This document shows, piece after piece, positions 14,895 through 24,345 of a stretch of 29,710 nt of DNA. How positions within the stretch are numbered: the stretch's first letter is position 1; every line of letters starts with the position of its first letter. The notes below the pieces were generated by a model, which was not told the DNA's origin, made no database searches, and was given only the letters and a program-made list of their open reading frames with translations. Source of the stretch: an uncultured Desulfobacterium sp. (GTDB taxonomy: Bacteria > Desulfobacterota > Desulfobacteria > Desulfobacterales > Desulfobacteraceae); the NCBI GenBank assembly GCA_937124525.1, contig CAKZLA010000130.1, forward strand, positions 1 through 29,710. The letters run 5' to 3'. Position numbers and translations under genes: made by a program.

Positions 14895-16241
14895 TTATAC
14901 ATGATCCCGCACGGCCTTGACATGGTAAAAACTTGAAAAATCGTTTTTTCCCACAAAACCCATTTCCAGGTTTACGTACCAGCCGGAAATAAAGGAACAG
15001 CGATCGCTGCTCCATAAATAGGTCTGGCGGTCATCAAATATGGGTTCAAGGCAATGGCCAGCGCCCTGGGGCAGGGGAGACAAAATGGTTATCAGCTCGG
15101 CAATGGTGGGCAGACGCCAGGGTGATGGCATTTTTTCTTGTTGATTCAAACGTGCCACATAGGCATGGGCATTCTCCCAGTTCATGGGGTAGGGAGAGCC
15201 GGAAGCCTCCCACACCAGACCGGTGGCATGGTCCACCACCTGATCCAATCCTATTTTTTTAAAATTGTTTTTCAAAAAGGCCGTCGGTTCCATGAGAGAA
15301 TTTAGCTGGAAGCGTTCCTGCGCATCCCCTTCAAAGGTTTTAATGGGGGTTCTCCGGGGCGGATCACAGGAGATCTGCATGGGTGGATCATCCAGAAGGT
15401 CTTCCGGCAGGGCACACATAAGTTCTTTTTTTTCCATCCATTGTTGTTTTAATTTTTCAATATCCAGGATCATTTCCTGGGTTGTCTGGAATCTTAGGGA
15501 TGGTTCGGGATGCATGGCTTTTTTAAAAAACAGATCCCAATGTTCATCCAGATCACTGTTGTATGGGCTGGCCAATACCTGGTTGTTTTCCGGCAATATG
15601 CCGGTGACCATGCGAAAGAGCATCACCCCCATGGAGTAAAGATCACTTATCTCCGTGGCCTGCTCCGGGTTCTTCTCCTGCTCCGGTGCCGCATAATAGG
15701 GAGATCCCACCTTGACGCTGCCATGGACCTTCAGCGTTTCTCCCCGGAGTTTGGACAGTCCGAAATCGCCGATTTTAACCACATCAAGTTCAGTTAACAT
15801 GATGTTAAAGGGCTTGATATCCCGGTGGACAATGCCCGACCAGTGGAGACAACCAAGACCCTCCAGGATTTGCCGGGTGTAGTGAAAGGTCTTTTCAAGA
15901 CTCAACACCCGTGTGGGCCGTTCGGTTTCCATGGATTCTCCCATCAACTGCCCAAGATTATTGCAGTAAAAATCCATGGTGTAGAATAATTTACCATCTG
16001 ATCGATCAAAATCAAACAATTCCAATATGTTGGGGTGGCGGATTTTTGCCATGGTCATGGCTTCCTGGGTGAAAAGGGCTTCCACGGCCTCCTGGCCCAT
16101 CACCGATATCAAAAGGGGGTTGGGATCAAGGTATTTGAGCGCACCGATTTTTCCGGTTACCGGATATTGGATCTTAAAAACCTTTCCCATGCCGCCCTGG
16201 CCAAGGAGCGCGGTGACGCTGTATTTTCCTATTTTTTTCAT
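14895..16241 (-). CDS. Ser/Thr protein kinase with C-terminal DUF1566 domain
   Basis: The 448-residue protein joins a Hanks-type kinase (about 1-275) to a DUF1566/Lcl C-terminal domain (about 340-448). Kinase landmarks are the Gly loop GQGGMGKVF (14-22), catalytic K36 in GALKYL, HRDIKPFN (H139-D141) and DFG (159-161), followed by GSPYYAAPEQ. All are intact, so activity is expected. The tail contains TGLVWEASGSPYPMNWENAHAY, WRLPTIAEL and YLWSSDR, typical of DUF1566, a domain usually on cell-surface or signalling proteins. No membrane helix separates the parts, so the protein appears cytoplasmic. It lies 14 bases downstream of the metallophosphoesterase gene, suggesting co-transcription of a kinase with a phosphatase-type protein. 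Confidence 0.9.
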   Translation of the reverse strand: MKKIGKYSVTALLGQGGMGKVFKIQYPVTGKIGALKYLDPNPLLISVMGQEAVEALFTQEAMTMAKIRHPNILELFDFDRSDGKLFYTMDFYCNNLGQLMGESMETERPTRVLSLEKTFHYTRQILEGLGCLHWSGIVHRDIKPFNIMLTELDVVKIGDFGLSKLRGETLKVHGSVKVGSPYYAAPEQEKNPEQATEISDLYSMGVMLFRMVTGILPENNQVLASPYNSDLDEHWDLFFKKAMHPEPSLRFQTTQEMILDIEKLKQQWMEKKELMCALPEDLLDDPPMQISCDPPRRTPIKTFEGDAQERFQLNSLMEPTAFLKNNFKKIGLDQVVDHATGLVWEASGSPYPMNWENAHAYVARLNQQEKMPSPWRLPTIAELITILSPLPQGAGHCLEPIFDDRQTYLWSSDRCSFISGWYVNLEMGFVGKNDFSSFYHVKAVRDHV

Positions 16242-16255
16242 GGATTTAAATTTTC

Positions 16256-16990
16256 TCAGTTTGGGGATAATTTGGTGGCAAAGGATTCGGGAAGCCCGGC
16301 ATCCCTGATTTTTTGCATGGTCACCGGGTAGGGGTAGGGCACATACAAGACTTCCATGGTGTGTGTAAGGGAATCGTAGAGCACTACTTTTGCGTCCTTG
16401 TTGGCATCCCGGGGTTGCCCCACACTACCAGCGTTGATGAGATACCTGGAGTCTTTTTTCAGTGTTTGAGCTCCCCGGTCCAGGGGGTGCCGGGTAAGCT
16501 CTCCATGGCAGGTGCATTCAATGAGTTCCAGTTCATGGGTATGGCCGCAAAAACATATGGGTTGTGCAAGCTCTAATATTTTTCTGGCAAGGGCTTTATC
16601 TGACAATTGAAACGGGTATAAAAAAGGAGAGTGGGGAGGCACCCCATGGACAAAGCGCAGGTTCTCTTTTATCATGTGTTCTTTAAAGGTGTGAATGGTC
16701 TTAATATGATGTGGCAGAAGGGTTGCGTGGGTTTTTATAACAGACTTTTGGGCTACGGGGTTAAACCAGGTGATAAATCGGGGGGATTTGACCACCATTT
16801 CATGGTTGCCCAGGATGGATTGTATTTTGTTCCGGGCCAGCAGGTCCATCACTTCGTTGGGGTTGGGACCATATCCTATATTGTCTCCCAGGGATATTAT
16901 CTGATCCACAGAGCAGGTTTCAATACGTTCAATGACCGCTGTCAGCGCTTCCAGATTTCCATGGATATCAGAGATAACGGCAAGTTTCAT
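16256..16990 (-). CDS. Metallophosphoesterase (calcineurin-like, YfcE/MJ0936-type)
   Basis: The 244-residue protein has the full set of two-metal phosphoesterase motifs: MKLAVISDIHGN (D8, H10), SLGDNIGYGPNP, ILGNHEM, a conserved His in RFVHGVPP, and GHTHELE. The C-terminal part includes INAGSVGQPRD, typical of this subfamily. The start at 16990 was chosen because the family begins right at this methionine; longer frames begin at 17023 or 17050, the latter inside a hairpin. Substrate unknown: cyclic nucleotides, diadenosine polyphosphates or phosphoproteins are possible. The close spacing to the downstream kinase gene may be functional, but serine/threonine phosphatase activity is not established for this subfamily. 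Confidence 0.85.
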   Translation of the reverse strand: MKLAVISDIHGNLEALTAVIERIETCSVDQIISLGDNIGYGPNPNEVMDLLARNKIQSILGNHEMVVKSPRFITWFNPVAQKSVIKTHATLLPHHIKTIHTFKEHMIKENLRFVHGVPPHSPFLYPFQLSDKALARKILELAQPICFCGHTHELELIECTCHGELTRHPLDRGAQTLKKDSRYLINAGSVGQPRDANKDAKVVLYDSLTHTMEVLYVPYPYPVTMQKIRDAGLPESFATKLSPN

Positions 16991-17028
16991 GTTTTTTAAA
17001 TCCAACCCAGGTATTTTTGTCATCAGGT

Positions 17029-17060
17029 ATCCCCAAAAGTGAATTTTCACTTTTGGGGAT
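17029..17060. other. Perfect 15-bp inverted repeat (hairpin) upstream of the metallophosphoesterase gene
   Basis: ATCCCCAAAAGTGAA (17029-17043), two bases TT, then the exact complement (17046-17060). As RNA on the - strand this forms a 15-bp stem with a tiny loop, about 40 bases before the phosphoesterase start. There is no run of T after the stem on the - strand, so it is not a classical terminator of the upstream gene. It may be a protein-binding palindrome or an RNA-processing or attenuating structure. Confidence 0.7.
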
Positions 17061-17183
17061 AGGCTTTATTCTTGTCACAACATGTGCAATGCTATACCGG
17101 GTGGAGTTTGAAATCAAACAATAATTTTTTTCGGCAAATCAGGCTGATTTGATTGAATTATTTACTCCCTGTGGAGACAAGAG

Positions 17184-17672
17184 TCATCGCCAGGATTTAG
17201 CGTGTTCATCGGTGATGGATTCAAAGGTGCCCCGGGTCAACTTTTGTAAATCACCGGGGGCCAGTTCTATTTCCAGGCCTCTTCGTCCCGCACTGACATA
17301 AATGGTGGAAAAATTTTGGGCCGAGGCATCAATGATGGTGGTAAGGCGTTTTTTCTGGCCCAGGGGGCTGACCCCGCCCAGCACGTATCCGGTGTAGCGG
17401 GCCACATCTGATGGCGTGGCCATGGCGGCTTTTTTGGCACCATTGGCCTTTGCCATGCGTTTCATGTTCATCATGGCAGTCACTGGAATCACCCCGACAG
17501 CAAGTTGACCATTGTCCAGGCTCACCACCAGAGTCTTAAATACCTGTTCTCCGGGTATCCCCATTTTTTGAGCGGCTTCGGTGCCATAGGAGTCGCTTGC
17601 CGGGTCGTGATCGTATTTGTGTATGGTATATGGAATTTTAGCTTTTTTTGCTGCATTGATGCCGGGTGTCAT
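17184..17672 (-). CDS. ybaK: YbaK/EbsC-family Cys-tRNA(Pro) deacylase
   Basis: The 162-residue protein belongs to the trans-editing deacylases that remove cysteine mischarged on tRNA-Pro. Visible family features are YTIHKYDHDP, AAQKMGIPGEQVFKTLVV, AVGVIPVTAMMNMKRMAKA, TGYVLGGVSPLGQKKRL and the C-terminal SAGRRGLEIELAPGDL. The lysine in QVFKTLVV and the GGVSPLG loop form the substrate pocket in this family. The start at 17672 follows GGAAG at 10 bases and gives about the same length as E. coli YbaK; a frame starting at 17711 adds 13 unsupported residues. It is a stand-alone gene with about 190 bases on the phosphoesterase side. Confidence 0.88.
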   Translation of the reverse strand: MTPGINAAKKAKIPYTIHKYDHDPASDSYGTEAAQKMGIPGEQVFKTLVVSLDNGQLAVGVIPVTAMMNMKRMAKANGAKKAAMATPSDVARYTGYVLGGVSPLGQKKRLTTIIDASAQNFSTIYVSAGRRGLEIELAPGDLQKLTRGTFESITDEHAKSWR

Positions 17673-17822
17673 GGATATTTTTCTTCCTTTAGCTTGGTGA
17701 ATGGGAGGCATCTAAACGGTCTGAATAAGACGGAAAGACACCTCCCTACTATGTCAACATAAAAAACGTGATCATTGGTTTGATGCTGAAATCAGATATC
17801 CAATGTCCATGCCAGTCTTTTT

Positions 17823-18509
17823 CTACATAAACATCTCCTGGCTGATGGCTTCACCAGGGGAGATGTGAAGGAAATGTTCAGGGTCATGGGGACCGTAAAG
17901 CGTCTGTTTGAAAAAATTCAGATCACTTTTCACCTCTGTAAGAGTCATGTCAAAGAATTCGGCATTTTTTTGGGCTTGATCTCTAACGACGTCCATATCC
18001 TTTCTGGGGGAGGTGATTAATGCAAAATGGGTGTAATGTTTTAATTCTTCCTTCATGCCCCATTCAGATTTTTTCTGGCCCATTTTGGGAATGTACTCAA
18101 GTTCCATGATGGCCAGGGGGTCCTTTTTGTTTAATATGGTCCCCGGTGTCAGGTAATAGTGGGCCGTTCCCAATCCAATTCTTGATTTTCCTTTGCCCAC
18201 AAATCCCAGAAAAAGATCCAGACAATCATGGACCCTGGGGACGATCAGTGTGGCCCCCCGGGCACTTACGCCCACCACCCCATTGGAACATAGGCCATAG
18301 CCTAAAACAATGGTCTTGTAAGAGCTTGATATTTCATCAATTTTTGCCTGGAGCACCTCTGGAATCCTGACAGGGGTTCGATGAAGATCCGTGTCCAGAT
18401 AGTGGATATCCGGCCCCGTATCATCTTTCATCAGGGATTCAAATTCATGGCGCAGGGACCCACAGGCAATGACAGCATGGGAAGAACATAGGGTTTTATA
18501 AGGAGTCAT
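17823..18509 (-). CDS. DUF1638 protein linked to corrinoid metabolism
   Basis: The 228-residue protein matches DUF1638, a family of unknown function often found in corrinoid-dependent methyltransferase clusters. Characteristic segments are VIACGSLRHEFESL near the N-terminus, LGYGLCSNGVVGVSARGATL near residue 75 and IVPRVHDCLDLFLG just after. The Cys residues in ACGSL, GLCSN and HDC are candidate metal or cluster ligands. The start overlaps the stop of the RACo-like gene by four bases (18506-18509), so the two are translationally coupled and probably act together. No methyltransferase or corrinoid protein lies within this window. Confidence 0.82.
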   Translation of the reverse strand: MTPYKTLCSSHAVIACGSLRHEFESLMKDDTGPDIHYLDTDLHRTPVRIPEVLQAKIDEISSSYKTIVLGYGLCSNGVVGVSARGATLIVPRVHDCLDLFLGFVGKGKSRIGLGTAHYYLTPGTILNKKDPLAIMELEYIPKMGQKKSEWGMKEELKHYTHFALITSPRKDMDVVRDQAQKNAEFFDMTLTEVKSDLNFFKQTLYGPHDPEHFLHISPGEAISQEMFM

Positions 18510-20212
18510 TGGTTTCCAATTCCATGTTTTTTTTTCGCCGGAGGAAAGCCCAGACTTGTGACAAAGCAGTTCATGAACTCCGGAGACTCTGCCAGTTGGA
18601 GATGTTCCATTTTATCCAGGGCATTTTCCAGAAAAAGGCGCTGGGTTCCCTGGGTTAAAAGGATGGTGCTGCCGTCAATGGAGGCATTGCCGCAAAAGAT
18701 TACTTTATCCGCCGAATTTTCAGGTAAGAGACCAATTCTTTCCATGTTCGCGGGTTTTAAGTAGTTGCCAAACCCCCCGGCCACATAGATGCTGTCCAGA
18801 TCATCGCAGGTGATATCACAACTTTGGAGGATCAAATCAACACCGGTTCGAACGGCACCCTTGGCCAACTGGATTTGCCGGATATCTTTCTGGGTCAGAT
18901 GGATACCTTTTCCATATTCAAAGGCTGGCTGGTCGTCATGTGTCATCACAGCGGCATTTTTTTCATCTTTGTTTGAAAGTTTTCCCGAAGGGTCCAGAAT
19001 ACCTGTTTCCAGAAGCGCGGCAATGAAATCCACAATACCGCTGCCGCACAGCCCTTTTACCTTGCTGTTCCCAATGGTCTGGAATTCAAGAAGCCCGTCT
19101 TTGGTGACCCTAACCTTTTCCACGGCACCATCTGTGGCCCGCATGCCCGTGGAAAGCCCCATGCCTTCAAATGCTGGACCTGCTGCTGTGGAGGTGGTAA
19201 ACCGACGGCCTTTGACGTTGAGACACATCTCGCCGTTGGTGCCCATGTCAATATATAGAATAGACTTTTCATCATCAAAAAAATCAGGACAGAGGATAAG
19301 CCCTGCGGTGATGTCTGTGCCCACAAAGGCGTGCATGACTGGCGGGAGATATACCCGGGCTGCTTTGTTCACATGAAGGCCGAACATCTCTGCCGGGTGG
19401 GTGGTACCCCCCTTGATATCAAAGGTAAAGGGAACCCGTCCCAGGGGGGTTGGGTCTATTTTGGCGGCCAGTTGGAGCATGGTGGTGTTGGCACCAATGG
19501 TGACATCCACGATTTCATCGGGGTGGGTGTGGGTTTCCTCACAGGCATGGGCCAGCAGATCGTTTAATTTATTTCGCACCAGGGATGCCATTTCATCAAG
19601 GCCTTCCGGAGTTTCTGCATACTGGATGCGGGTGAGGACGTCATGACCATGGACCACCTGGGGGTTGAGACTGGAGCCCGATGCCAGAATTTCGCCAGTG
19701 TTCAGAGAGACCAGGGAAATCACCATGGTGGTGGTACCAATGTCAATGGCAAGTCCCTTGGGGGTGTAATCCGATTGCCAGGTGTCCAGTGTGATTTCAT
19801 CGGTTCCCCGGTCATGGACAAGGGACACTTTATCCTGGTTTTTGATGAGTTTGATGGCTGATGCTGAACCGTTTTTTCCAATTGTATTGTTCTGAAGAAG
19901 GATGCGGCCCTGGTTCCGGGTTGCCTTATCGTAAACAAAATTATCCTCCAAGTGGATGGTGATATCTTTTTCCGGGATGGCCTGACAGGCCAGCCTCAGG
20001 CCCTTTTTGTCATCTTCCTGGGAAATATCCTCATGGGGGGTGGATGGAACATGGGCCGGTGTCTCCACCCACACCTTGCATGCGCCACATACCCCCTGGC
20101 CACCGCAGGGGGTTTCAATGCAGATACCTGCTCGTTCCAGACCATCATGCAGGGTTTCACCCTCGTTCATCTCCACTGTTACGCCAATGGGTTCCACAAT
20201 TATATTTATCAT
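18506..20212 (-). CDS. RACo-like corrinoid reductive activase (2Fe-2S plus ASKHA domain)
   Basis: The 568-residue protein is of the type that restores corrinoid proteins whose cobalt has been oxidised, using ATP to drive electron transfer from a [2Fe-2S] cluster. The N-terminal ferredoxin domain has C36, C42, C45 and C76 (CGGQGVCGACK ... RLACQA), a plant-type 2Fe-2S pattern. The large C-terminal region is the DUF4445/ASKHA domain: LAIDIGTTTMVISLVS, VTIGANTTMLQLA, YIDMGTNGEMCLN, GLCGSGIVDFIAALL and YVAGGFGNYL. Its length is a little shorter than RACo of Carboxydothermus. The start has a weak GAAGG site. The target protein cannot be deduced; methyltransferase or acetyl-CoA-pathway corrinoid proteins are candidates. 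Confidence 0.85.
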   Translation of the reverse strand: MINIIVEPIGVTVEMNEGETLHDGLERAGICIETPCGGQGVCGACKVWVETPAHVPSTPHEDISQEDDKKGLRLACQAIPEKDITIHLEDNFVYDKATRNQGRILLQNNTIGKNGSASAIKLIKNQDKVSLVHDRGTDEITLDTWQSDYTPKGLAIDIGTTTMVISLVSLNTGEILASGSSLNPQVVHGHDVLTRIQYAETPEGLDEMASLVRNKLNDLLAHACEETHTHPDEIVDVTIGANTTMLQLAAKIDPTPLGRVPFTFDIKGGTTHPAEMFGLHVNKAARVYLPPVMHAFVGTDITAGLILCPDFFDDEKSILYIDMGTNGEMCLNVKGRRFTTSTAAGPAFEGMGLSTGMRATDGAVEKVRVTKDGLLEFQTIGNSKVKGLCGSGIVDFIAALLETGILDPSGKLSNKDEKNAAVMTHDDQPAFEYGKGIHLTQKDIRQIQLAKGAVRTGVDLILQSCDITCDDLDSIYVAGGFGNYLKPANMERIGLLPENSADKVIFCGNASIDGSTILLTQGTQRLFLENALDKMEHLQLAESPEFMNCFVTSLGFPPAKKKHGIGNQ

Positions 20213-21135
<923 letters not shown>

Positions 21136-21229
21136 AAAGCACACCTCACCCATCTGGGGTGACAATAAAACCAACCCGGACTTTTCATGGGTCCATAAAA
21201 TATGATTCAAACTGGAATGGAGAAAAACA

Positions 21230-22543
21230 ATGAAACCTTTTATGATCGCAACTGGTATTACTCTTTTTATGACATTGAATGGATGGGCCGCAGATGATGC
21301 ACCAACGGCACTATCTAACAAAGCGGCCATTGATCTGGTGCAGACCCATGCCAATTATATGTGGACTCTGGTGGCAGCTTGTCTGGTATTTTTCATGCAG
21401 GCAGGTTTTGCCATGGTGGAGGCAGGTTTCACCCGGGCCAAGAACGCCATTAATATTATGATGAAAAATCTCATGGATTTTTCAGTGGGAACCCTTGCTT
21501 ACTGGGCCGTGGGGTTCGGGCTTATGTTCGGGACCACCTCCACCGGTTTTTTTGGCACCTCCGGCTTTTTCTTAAGCGATTTTACCCCTGATGGTGACCC
21601 TTGGGTCCTTGCATTCTGGATGTTCCAGGTTGTGTTTGCCGCCACAGCCGCCACCATTGTGTCTGGTGCCATGGCCGAACGGACGAAATTTTCCGCTTAT
21701 CTTGTTTACAGCTTTTTTGTCAGTGCATTGATTTACCCCATTTTCGGCAGCTGGGCCTGGGGAAGTCTGTTCAATGGCAGTGGATGGCTTGAAAAACTTG
21801 GATTCATTGATTTTGCAGGGTCCACTGTGGTTCATTCTGTGGGGGGCTGGGTGGCCTTGGCCGGTGCCATGGTGCTGGGACCCCGGTTGGGTAAATATAC
21901 CAAGGATGGCGGTATTCGTCCCATCCTTGGCCATAATATTCCCCTGGCATCCCTGGGAGTATTCATCTTGTGGGTGGGCTGGTTTGGATTTAACCCCGGC
22001 TCCACCACCACAGCGGATACAAGTATTGCCATGATTTTTGTCAACACCAATTTGGCGGCGGCCACAGGTGCTGTCATAGCCATGATTGTTTGCTGGATCA
22101 AACTGGGGAAACCAGAGGTGGGCATGAGCCTTAATGGTGCCTTGGCAGGTCTTGTGGGAATCACCGCCGGATGTGCCAATGTGACCCCCGGAAGTGCCAT
22201 CATCATTGGTGGTGTGGCCGGTGTGCTGGTGGTCTTTTCAGTTCTGTTCTTTGATAATATTAAAATTGATGATCCAGTTGGTGCGGTTTCCGTCCATGGC
22301 GTGTGTGGTGCCTGGGGAACCCTTGCCGCAGGCCTTTTCAATATGGGTGGATGCACCATGGGTATTGTGACCACACAGCTAATCGGCATGGGGGCCTGCT
22401 TTGTCTGGGCCTTTGGTCTGGCTTTTCTCATGTTTAAGATCATTGCTTCCACCATGGGGTTGCGGGTGTCTGCTGAAGAGGAGATTGAAGGGTTGGATTT
22501 TACCGAGCATGGCGGTAATGCATATCCTGACTTCAAGCTCTAA
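21230..22543 (+). CDS. amtB: Ammonium transporter AmtB
   Basis: The 437-residue trimeric inner-membrane channel has an N-terminal signal peptide (about 1-21, ending NGWAA) and about 11 membrane helices. Family landmarks are MWTLVAACLVFFMQAGFAMV, AGFTRAKNAINIMMKN, FVSALIYPIFGSWAWG, FAGSTVVHSVGGWVALAGA with the first pore His, GWFGFNPGS, and DPVGAVSVHGVCGAWGTLA with the second pore His. The start is preceded by GGAG about 10 bases upstream. It lies 94 bases after the PII gene and ends at a strong terminator, so the pair forms a two-gene nitrogen-regulated operon. Confidence 0.95.
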   Translation: MKPFMIATGITLFMTLNGWAADDAPTALSNKAAIDLVQTHANYMWTLVAACLVFFMQAGFAMVEAGFTRAKNAINIMMKNLMDFSVGTLAYWAVGFGLMFGTTSTGFFGTSGFFLSDFTPDGDPWVLAFWMFQVVFAATAATIVSGAMAERTKFSAYLVYSFFVSALIYPIFGSWAWGSLFNGSGWLEKLGFIDFAGSTVVHSVGGWVALAGAMVLGPRLGKYTKDGGIRPILGHNIPLASLGVFILWVGWFGFNPGSTTTADTSIAMIFVNTNLAAATGAVIAMIVCWIKLGKPEVGMSLNGALAGLVGITAGCANVTPGSAIIIGGVAGVLVVFSVLFFDNIKIDDPVGAVSVHGVCGAWGTLAAGLFNMGGCTMGIVTTQLIGMGACFVWAFGLAFLMFKIIASTMGLRVSAEEEIEGLDFTEHGGNAYPDFKL

Positions 22544-22579
22544 ATATCAACATCCGTGGTCACCACTGCGGTAGACTTT

Positions 22580-22627
22580 AAAAGAGATTTTCCTGGGTCT
22601 TGGACCATTGGAAAATCTCTTTTTTAG
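22580..22627 (+). terminator. Rho-independent terminator after amtB
   Basis: A perfect 14-bp stem, AAAAGAGATTTTCC (22580-22593) and its complement (22610-22623), encloses a 16-base loop and is followed by further T residues, giving a run of six T at 22620-22625. The stem is A-rich on its 5' side, so it may also act on the - strand. Confidence 0.88.
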
Positions 22628-22629
22628 TG

Positions 22630-22656
22630 TTGACATAATGAACCGTCTCGTATAAA
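22630..22656 (+). promoter_or_regulatory. Possible sigma-70-type promoter before the MFS remnant and znuA-like gene
   Basis: TTGACA (22630-22635) and TATAAA (22651-22656) are near-consensus boxes but are only 15 bases apart, shorter than optimal. It could drive the downstream zinc-binding-protein gene through the transporter remnant. Confidence 0.35.
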
Positions 22657-22756
22657 AGGCACCATTCTAAATGTGATTCTCCAGGCCTTTTCGGCATGAT
22701 AATGTGCTTTTAACCGATCCACGCCCCTGGGTGAAATTTTTTTCGGGATCTGATCA

Positions 22757-23188
22757 ATGGGTTTTTTTACGGCGATGATCTGTTTTACCATTGCTTTGAT
22801 GGGTCATATGGACTATTCCATTCTCATGGGGTTATCTGTTTTCTTCGGGGTTGTTTTTTCCATCTACCCCGTGGCGGTTGCCCGGGCCCAGGATAATATC
22901 GATGTGGAGAACATTGTTCCCATCAGTGCGGCTTTGATTCTCAGCTATAGCGTGGGCTCCGGCATTGGTCCGTTGGTTGCGTCGGGCATTATGAAGGCGA
23001 CATCGCCATCGGGGTTTTATTTTTTTTGCACTATCTGTTCTGGTATTCTTGCCGTGACAGCCCTTTATTTTAGGAAACACTTGTCTGTTGATACAGATGA
23101 CTTATCTGCCTATGTCCCCATGCCCCGAAAATCAGCGGTTATAAGTTCCCTGCATCCTGAAAACTGGGATGATGACAATCAGGAGTGA
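22757..23188 (+). pseudogene. C-terminal remnant of an MFS transporter
   Basis: The open frame codes for 143 residues matching only the last third of a YcaD-like major facilitator protein: about five membrane segments with the motif FSIYPVAVARAQDNID (these transporters have YP...AxAND near the cytoplasmic loop) and the segment LSYSVGSGIGPLVASGIM, then GFYFFCTICSGIL. Complete members have about 400 residues. A TGA stop lies in frame two codons before the ATG (22751-22753), and only about 130 bases separate it from the amtB terminator, too few for the missing seven helices. It is therefore a 5'-truncated gene. Its reading frame is still open, suggesting a recent deletion. No ribosome site is obvious. 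Confidence 0.72.
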
Positions 23189-23224
23189 TCAAAAACGATG
23201 AGGTGGTAAAGAGGAGGCCTTTGT

Positions 23225-24265
23225 ATGCGTGAAATGAACCGGAGAAATGGGAAAAGAAAATTAAAATGCTGCATGAATCCAACCATGGCATGGGCATTTT
23301 TCATTGTGATGTGGATTTTGATCATACCCCCAACGGTGTTTGGGGCTGACCCTGGAAAAATTGAGGTGTTTGTCAGTATTGCGCCCCAGGCATATTTTGT
23401 CCAGCGCATTGCCGGAGACACAGTGGGGGTGTCTGTTCTGGTTCCCCCGGGTAAGAGTCCTGCCACCTATGCCCCGGCATCTGGCCAGATGGTGAAACTT
23501 TCCCGGGCGTTATTGCTGTTCACCATTGGGGTTCCCTTTGAAGACGCATTAATACCCAGGATTCGGGCAATGGCTCCGGGGCTTTCCATTGTGGACACCA
23601 GTAAGGGTATTTCACTGCGCCAGCTGGATGGGGAAAAAGAGATCCTTGATCAAACCCATGGGCATGGGGAAAAGGAGCTAACCATTGTAAATGGTGGTGG
23701 TGGGGAGTTGGAACATTCTGAACAAAGGGCTGAGGAAGATGACCATCATGACCATCATGACCATGGGGTAAAGGGGAATGATCCACACATCTGGATGAGT
23801 CCCCAACTTGTGAAAAAACAGGCTCAAACCATATGTGATGCCCTCATTGCCCTGGTGCCGGAAGATGAAGAACTTTTTCGTAATAATCTTCATCTTTTCC
23901 AAAAGGATCTGGATCTCCTGGACCAGAAGATTGCAACGGTGCTCCAGCCCCTTCGAGGGGAGACTATTTTTGTGTTTCACCCGGTGTTTGGTTATTTTGC
24001 AGATGCCTATGGGTTGAAGCAATTGGCTGTGGAGCGGGGCGGTAAAGCCCCCAAGGGCAGGGATCTTGTATCATTTATCCAGTTGGCAAAAAAAAACAAT
24101 GTGCGTGTAATTTTTGTGCAGCCCCAGTTTGATCAACGGGTGGCCCTGAAAATTGCATCGGCCATTAATGGTGTGGTGGTTCCCCTGGACCCCCTGGCCC
24201 AGGATTACATTGAAAACCTTTCCTACATGGCGCTGACCATCCAAAAGGCCCTGGTGAAAGAGTGA
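23225..24265 (+). CDS. ZnuA-like metal (zinc) ABC transporter binding protein
   Basis: The 346-residue protein belongs to the cluster A-I metal-binding proteins (ZnuA/TroA family). A positively charged N-terminus and hydrophobic segment (AWAFFIVMWILIIPPTVFGA) form an unusually long signal. Family motifs include VSIAPQAYFVQRIAGD, GKSPATYAPASGQM, IGVPFEDALI, DPHIWMSPQLV, VFHPVFGYFADAYGL and IFVQPQF. A His/Asp/Glu-rich loop (about 145-185, with HGHGEK and DDHHDHHDHG) is typical of zinc binders. The start has GAGGAGG (23211-23217) seven bases upstream. No ATPase or permease gene adjoins it, so it is an orphan component or works with a transporter encoded elsewhere. Confidence 0.85.
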   Translation: MREMNRRNGKRKLKCCMNPTMAWAFFIVMWILIIPPTVFGADPGKIEVFVSIAPQAYFVQRIAGDTVGVSVLVPPGKSPATYAPASGQMVKLSRALLLFTIGVPFEDALIPRIRAMAPGLSIVDTSKGISLRQLDGEKEILDQTHGHGEKELTIVNGGGGELEHSEQRAEEDDHHDHHDHGVKGNDPHIWMSPQLVKKQAQTICDALIALVPEDEELFRNNLHLFQKDLDLLDQKIATVLQPLRGETIFVFHPVFGYFADAYGLKQLAVERGGKAPKGRDLVSFIQLAKKNNVRVIFVQPQFDQRVALKIASAINGVVVPLDPLAQDYIENLSYMALTIQKALVKE

Positions 24266-24345
24266 TTGGCTCTTAAAATTGATGATTTCGTAAAAAGTTC
24301 GGGGTTGAATGTTGTACCCTTTGTCAGAAATAGCTGGAAATTGTC

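Noticed and set aside
18789..19376. + strand open frame opposite the RACo-like gene (195 residues)
   Set aside because: It is the antisense shadow of a well-supported ASKHA-domain gene, with no recognisable domain.
21832..22536. Long - strand open frame opposite amtB (234 residues)
   Set aside because: It is the antisense shadow of a certain amtB gene; composition is that of a complement and no start signal is seen.
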